Source of the DNA: DATGHS01 sp035307785
Lineage (GTDB): Bacteria; Planctomycetota; Planctomycetia; Gemmatales; Gemmataceae
Direction of reading: 5' to 3'
NCBI GenBank assembly: GCA_035307785.1
Contig: DATGHS010000374.1
Span: 1-10,364, forward strand
Length of the DNA stretch: 10,364 nt
The notes under the pieces were generated by a model, which was given only the letters and a program-made list of their open reading frames with translations, did no database searches and was not told the origin of the DNA. Made by a program: the position numbers and the translations under genes. The first letter of the stretch is position 1. Each line of letters opens with the position of its first letter. Of this stretch, positions 7,149 to 10,364 are shown one piece after another.

Positions 7149-7178
7149 AAGCCCAGGGACGGCCGTCCCCTGGGCTTT
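7148..7178. repeat. Palindromic repeat, copy 1
   Basis: This 31-bp palindrome has left arm AAAGCCCAGGGAC, centre GGCC and right arm GTCCCCTGGGCTTT, with one extra C relative to the other copies. It lies between the convergent GNAT and fbaB genes and starts at the last base of the GNAT stop codon. The fbaB stop is 14 nt beyond it. It could act as a bidirectional transcription end or mRNA 3' stabiliser, but has only a TTT tail on each strand. Confidence 0.8.
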
Positions 7179-7192
7179 CGCGGTTTCGAGTT

Positions 7193-8290
<1,098 letters not shown>

Positions 8291-8307
8291 AATGCAAACT
8301 CCAATGC

Positions 8308-8337
8308 AGGGCCCAGGGACTTCCGTCCCTGGGCTTT
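8308..8337. repeat. Palindromic repeat, copy 2
   Basis: On the minus strand this 30-bp copy reads AAAGCCCAGGGAC, GGAA, then GTCCCTGGGCCCT. It is a near-perfect stem closed by a GNRA-type GGAA tetraloop, with mismatches only at the outer end. It starts at the first base after the trpF TAA (8340-8338) and precedes the fbaB ribosome binding site by about 10 nt. On the minus strand no U-tract follows, so it does not look like a standard intrinsic terminator of trpF. Confidence 0.8.
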
Positions 8338-8979
8338 TTACACCGATCGAACACTTTCCATAAACCGGCGCATCTTGTCCGGGTCTTTCTTGCCGGGGTT
8401 GGACTCAACGCCGCTGGCCACGTCCACGCCATACGGCCGCACGGTGCGGATTGCCTCGGCCACGTTGTCGGGCGTCAGACCGCCGGCAAGGATCAACGGC
8501 ACTGCCGGGCGGAAGTTCTTCAGTAAATGCCACGGGGCCGTCTGTCCGGTGCCGCCGAGTTGGCCTTCCACATGCGCATCGACAAGAATCGCATTGGGAA
8601 GCCGGCCAAGCGACTTCCACCGATCCATATGGCGCTCCATCTCGCGAATGCTGCTGTCGTCCCTCACGCGGAACACGGCCAGCATTCGAAACGGATGCCA
8701 ATCTTCCCAATCGTTGCCATCGGCGAAGCACTGAATCGTGCCGAGGCCAAGTTGATACGCCAGGGCAGAGGCTTGCCGAATCTTCAAATCGACAAAAACC
8801 CCAACGGCATCCAGCAACGGCGGCACCGCTCGCAGCAATGGGCCGGCTTCGCGCGGATCGACATAGCGCGGCGACTTCGGGTAGAAGTTAAAGCCAACGG
8901 CATCGGCCCCCAGGTCCGCTGTGAGCCGCACGTCGTCCGGCCTCGTCAGCCCGCAGATTTTCACGCGCGTGCGCGACAT
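8338..8979 (-). CDS. trpF: Phosphoribosylanthranilate isomerase
   Basis: TrpF converts N-(5-phosphoribosyl)anthranilate to the 1-deoxyribulose form, the third step from chorismate to tryptophan. The 213-residue product has the TIM-barrel landmarks. VKICGLTRPDD (6-16) holds the catalytic Cys9. GADAVGFNFYPKSPRYV (24-40) and VGVFVD (59-64) follow. ILVDAHVEGQLGGTG (131-145) has the catalytic Asp134. LAGGLTPDNV (164-173) and GVDVASGVES (184-193) form the phosphate site. The usual QLHGxE segment is replaced by QCFADGND (83-90). The start is ATG 8979, giving the standard MSRTRVKICG; the in-frame TTG 9000 falls in palindrome copy 3 and is unlikely. No other trp gene is in view. It is probably co-transcribed with fbaB. 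Confidence 0.95.
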   Translation of the reverse strand: MSRTRVKICGLTRPDDVRLTADLGADAVGFNFYPKSPRYVDPREAGPLLRAVPPLLDAVGVFVDLKIRQASALAYQLGLGTIQCFADGNDWEDWHPFRMLAVFRVRDDSSIREMERHMDRWKSLGRLPNAILVDAHVEGQLGGTGQTAPWHLLKNFRPAVPLILAGGLTPDNVAEAIRTVRPYGVDVASGVESNPGKKDPDKMRRFMESVRSV

Positions 8980-8998
8980 GTTTTCATTGTAGGAAGGC

Positions 8999-9028
8999 AA
9001 AGCCCAGGGACGGCAGCCCCTGGGCTTT
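8999..9028. repeat. Palindromic repeat, copy 3
   Basis: AAAGCCCAGGGAC, GGCA, then GCCCCTGGGCTTT: a 30-bp palindrome with one A-C mismatch beside the loop. Unlike the other copies it lies between two divergent genes, upstream of both trpF and the regulator gene, and ends 4 bp before a TATAAT box. It therefore cannot be a terminator for either gene. Confidence 0.8.
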
Positions 9029-9032
9029 CTGC

Positions 9033-9038
9033 TATAAT
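9033..9038 (+). promoter_or_regulatory. Probable -10 box of the GbsR/MarR-type regulator gene
   Basis: A perfect TATAAT lies 28 bp upstream of the regulator's ATG. A -35 element at usual spacing would fall inside palindrome copy 3 (about 9009-9016), where no TTGACA-like hexamer is present. AAGGA at 9054-9058 forms the ribosome binding site, 8 nt before ATG 9067. Confidence 0.5.
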
Positions 9039-9066
9039 TTCACGGCTTCCTGAAAGGATAAAAGTC

Positions 9067-9630
9067 ATGAAAAGCACGCACCGCGATTGGAAAGAGCGCC
9101 TCACTTCGGTCGAACAGGAATTCGTCGAATTGTGGGGTTCCATGAGTTCGCTGTGGGGCATCAACCCCACGATGGCCCGCATTCACGGCATTATGTTCAT
9201 TACCGGCCAAACCATGACCATGGACGACATCATGGAACGGCTCGCCATCTCGCGCGGCAACGTGAGCATGAACCTCACGAAGCTGCTGGAGTGGGGTCTG
9301 GTCAAGCGCGTCCACCGTCCCGGCGACCGCCGCGATTATTACGAGTCGATCCGCGATGTCTGGGAATTGTTCACGATTGTTGCGACCCAACGCAAGCGGC
9401 GCGAAATCGACCCGGTGCTTAGCACGCTGCGCCGCTGCCGCGATGAATTGTCACCGGAAGCGCTTGGAGCCAGAGCCGAGGAAGATTTCGTGCAAGACCG
9501 AGCCAAGCGCATCAACGATTTGTTGAAATTCCTCTCGTTAATGGACAGCCTGAGCCAGAAGTTTTTCGAAAGCCACAAGAGCCTGCGGCAAGCGGTGGAC
9601 CTGCTGGCGGGCGACGGCGGAGAAGAATAA
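9067..9630 (+). CDS. GbsR/MarR-family winged-helix regulator
   Basis: The 187-residue product has the layout of GbsR-type MarR relatives. An N-terminal helix comes first, then GINPTMARIHGIMFITGQ (31-48). The recognition helix region TMDDIMERLAISRGNVSMNLTKLLEWGLV is at 51-79, with the wing KRVHRPGDRRDYYES at 80-94. A long helical C-terminal half (about 97-180) probably mediates dimerisation. It lacks a sensor domain. The frame is open far upstream (to 8527) only as a shadow of trpF; ATG 9067 is fixed by AAGGA at 8-nt spacing and a TATAAT box. GbsR-type proteins are known as repressors of osmoprotectant genes, but no such genes are here, so the target is unknown. It is divergent from trpF and convergent with the ROK gene. 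Confidence 0.9.
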   Translation: MKSTHRDWKERLTSVEQEFVELWGSMSSLWGINPTMARIHGIMFITGQTMTMDDIMERLAISRGNVSMNLTKLLEWGLVKRVHRPGDRRDYYESIRDVWELFTIVATQRKRREIDPVLSTLRRCRDELSPEALGARAEEDFVQDRAKRINDLLKFLSLMDSLSQKFFESHKSLRQAVDLLAGDGGEE

Positions 9631-9633
9631 TGG

Positions 9634-9663
9634 AAAGTCCAGGGACGGAAGTCCCTGGGCTAT
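9634..9663. repeat. Palindromic repeat, copy 4
   Basis: AAAGTCCAGGGAC, GGAA, then GTCCCTGGGCTAT: a 30-bp copy with a GGAA tetraloop and two base changes from the others, at arm positions 5 and 29. It begins 3 nt after the regulator's TAA and lies between convergent genes. Its CTA at 9660-9662 is the TAG stop codon of the ROK gene on the minus strand, so gene and repeat overlap. Confidence 0.8.
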
Positions 9664-10364
9664 TCCCCAAATCGTTGCTGCGCCAGTGCCAGCGCGCCGT
9701 GCACTACCACTTCCTCGCCCAGCTTCGCGGGCACAATGTCGGTGAGGCCGGCGAACGGCTTGAAAACATTCCGCGCAACTTCTGCTCGCAAGGGTTCGAA
9801 GAACATCTTCTCCCCGATCAACGACACGCCGCCGCCAATGACGATCCGCTTTGGGCAGAGCAGCGCAATCACGTGGCGGATGCCTTCAGCGAGATTGCTT
9901 ATGGCGCGGAACATGCAAACTCTGGCCATAGGGTCGCCCTCTCTGGCAGCCTGGGCAACTAATTCTGTGGTAACGTTTTCGGGTTTCCCGTCGCAGAGCC
10001 TATACAGAGGCCAATCAGGCAGGCTCTCAACTATACCGTGCCTGGCATGGTGAGTAATCGCCCAGCCCGAAGACAGACTCTCCAAAACGCGGTAATCTGT
10101 CTCCACGCGGTTTTCACCGGGTGAATAAATTAAGAAAGATGGAGAGTGAAGTATCCGCAAATGGCCAATCTCCGCTGCTCCCCGCCCACAGCCACGATAA
10201 ATCTTCTGATCGATAATCAGCCCGCCGCCGATGCCGGAGCCGACGGTAATGTAGAAAATCGGCGACAAGCCTTTGCCGGCCCCAAAGAGCGCTTCAGCCA
10301 GCCCGGCCACATCGGCATCATTGCCCAGCGCCACTTGCAGACCGAATTCATCGGTCAACCATTT
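9660..10364 (-). CDS. ROK-family sugar kinase or regulator (N-terminus outside window)
   Basis: The C-terminal 234 residues are present, running off the right edge with no start codon in view; roughly 80-110 N-terminal residues are missing by family length. GNDADVAGLAEALFGAGKG carries the Asp that acts as base in ROK sugar kinases. FYITVGSGIGGGLIIDQKIYRG and the EIGH motif follow, both ROK signatures. RIVIGGGVSLIGE near the C-terminus is also typical. The usual zinc site (C-x-C-x4-G-C before LEAYASG) is missing: after EIGH comes a cysteine-free stretch, and then YRVLESLSSGWAI aligns with the GCLE..SG position. Sugar phosphorylation, perhaps of glucose, is the likely role. Without the N-terminus a DNA-binding ROK repressor cannot be excluded. 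The stop codon lies inside palindrome copy 4. Confidence 0.88.
   Translation of the reverse strand, partial: KWLTDEFGLQVALGNDADVAGLAEALFGAGKGLSPIFYITVGSGIGGGLIIDQKIYRGCGRGAAEIGHLRILHSPSFLIYSPGENRVETDYRVLESLSSGWAITHHARHGIVESLPDWPLYRLCDGKPENVTTELVAQAAREGDPMARVCMFRAISNLAEGIRHVIALLCPKRIVIGGGVSLIGEKMFFEPLRAEVARNVFKPFAGLTDIVPAKLGEEVVVHGALALAQQRFGE

Noticed and set aside
8527..9066. Upstream extension of the regulator frame
   Set aside because: The open frame crosses trpF antisense and palindrome copy 3. The ribosome binding site and TATAAT box place the start at 9067.

Overview
The window looks like chromosomal DNA of a planctomycete (Planctomycetota). This is inferred from moderately high GC, from a large secreted protein with PPC (pre-peptidase C-terminal) domains of the kind abundant in that phylum, from a secreted M49 (dipeptidyl-peptidase III family) metallopeptidase, and from short palindromic repeats between genes. 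No sequence search was run. No phage, transposase, CRISPR or rRNA gene is visible.

Layout. 1-115: the 3' end of an unrecognised + strand gene. 116-743: about 630 bp with no convincing gene, but with nested inverted repeats around GGCAACG. 744-2735 (-): exported M49 peptidase whose ribosome binding site and start codon sit in a hairpin. 2963-3034 (-): tRNA with anticodon CAT and non-standard bases at positions 8 and 21. 3103-7148 (+): flavin prenyltransferase ubiX, a small conserved-looking CPCGC protein, the PPC-domain secreted protein and a GNAT acetyltransferase, the last two only 4 nt apart. 7193-8979 (-): trpF followed by fbaB. 9067-9630 (+): GbsR/MarR-type regulator. 9660-10364 (-): ROK-family sugar kinase/regulator, cut by the window edge.

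The genes are mostly housekeeping enzymes: prenyl-FMN cofactor synthesis, tryptophan synthesis, glycolysis/gluconeogenesis and sugar phosphorylation. They do not form one obvious pathway. What ties the right half together is a 30-31 bp palindrome present four times between 7148 and 9663. Three copies start within 0-3 nt of a stop codon. One lies between divergent genes, just before a TATAAT box, and one supplies the stop codon of the ROK gene. I see no clear new defence or mobile system. The best leads are this palindrome family, the start-site hairpin of the M49 gene and the odd tRNA.
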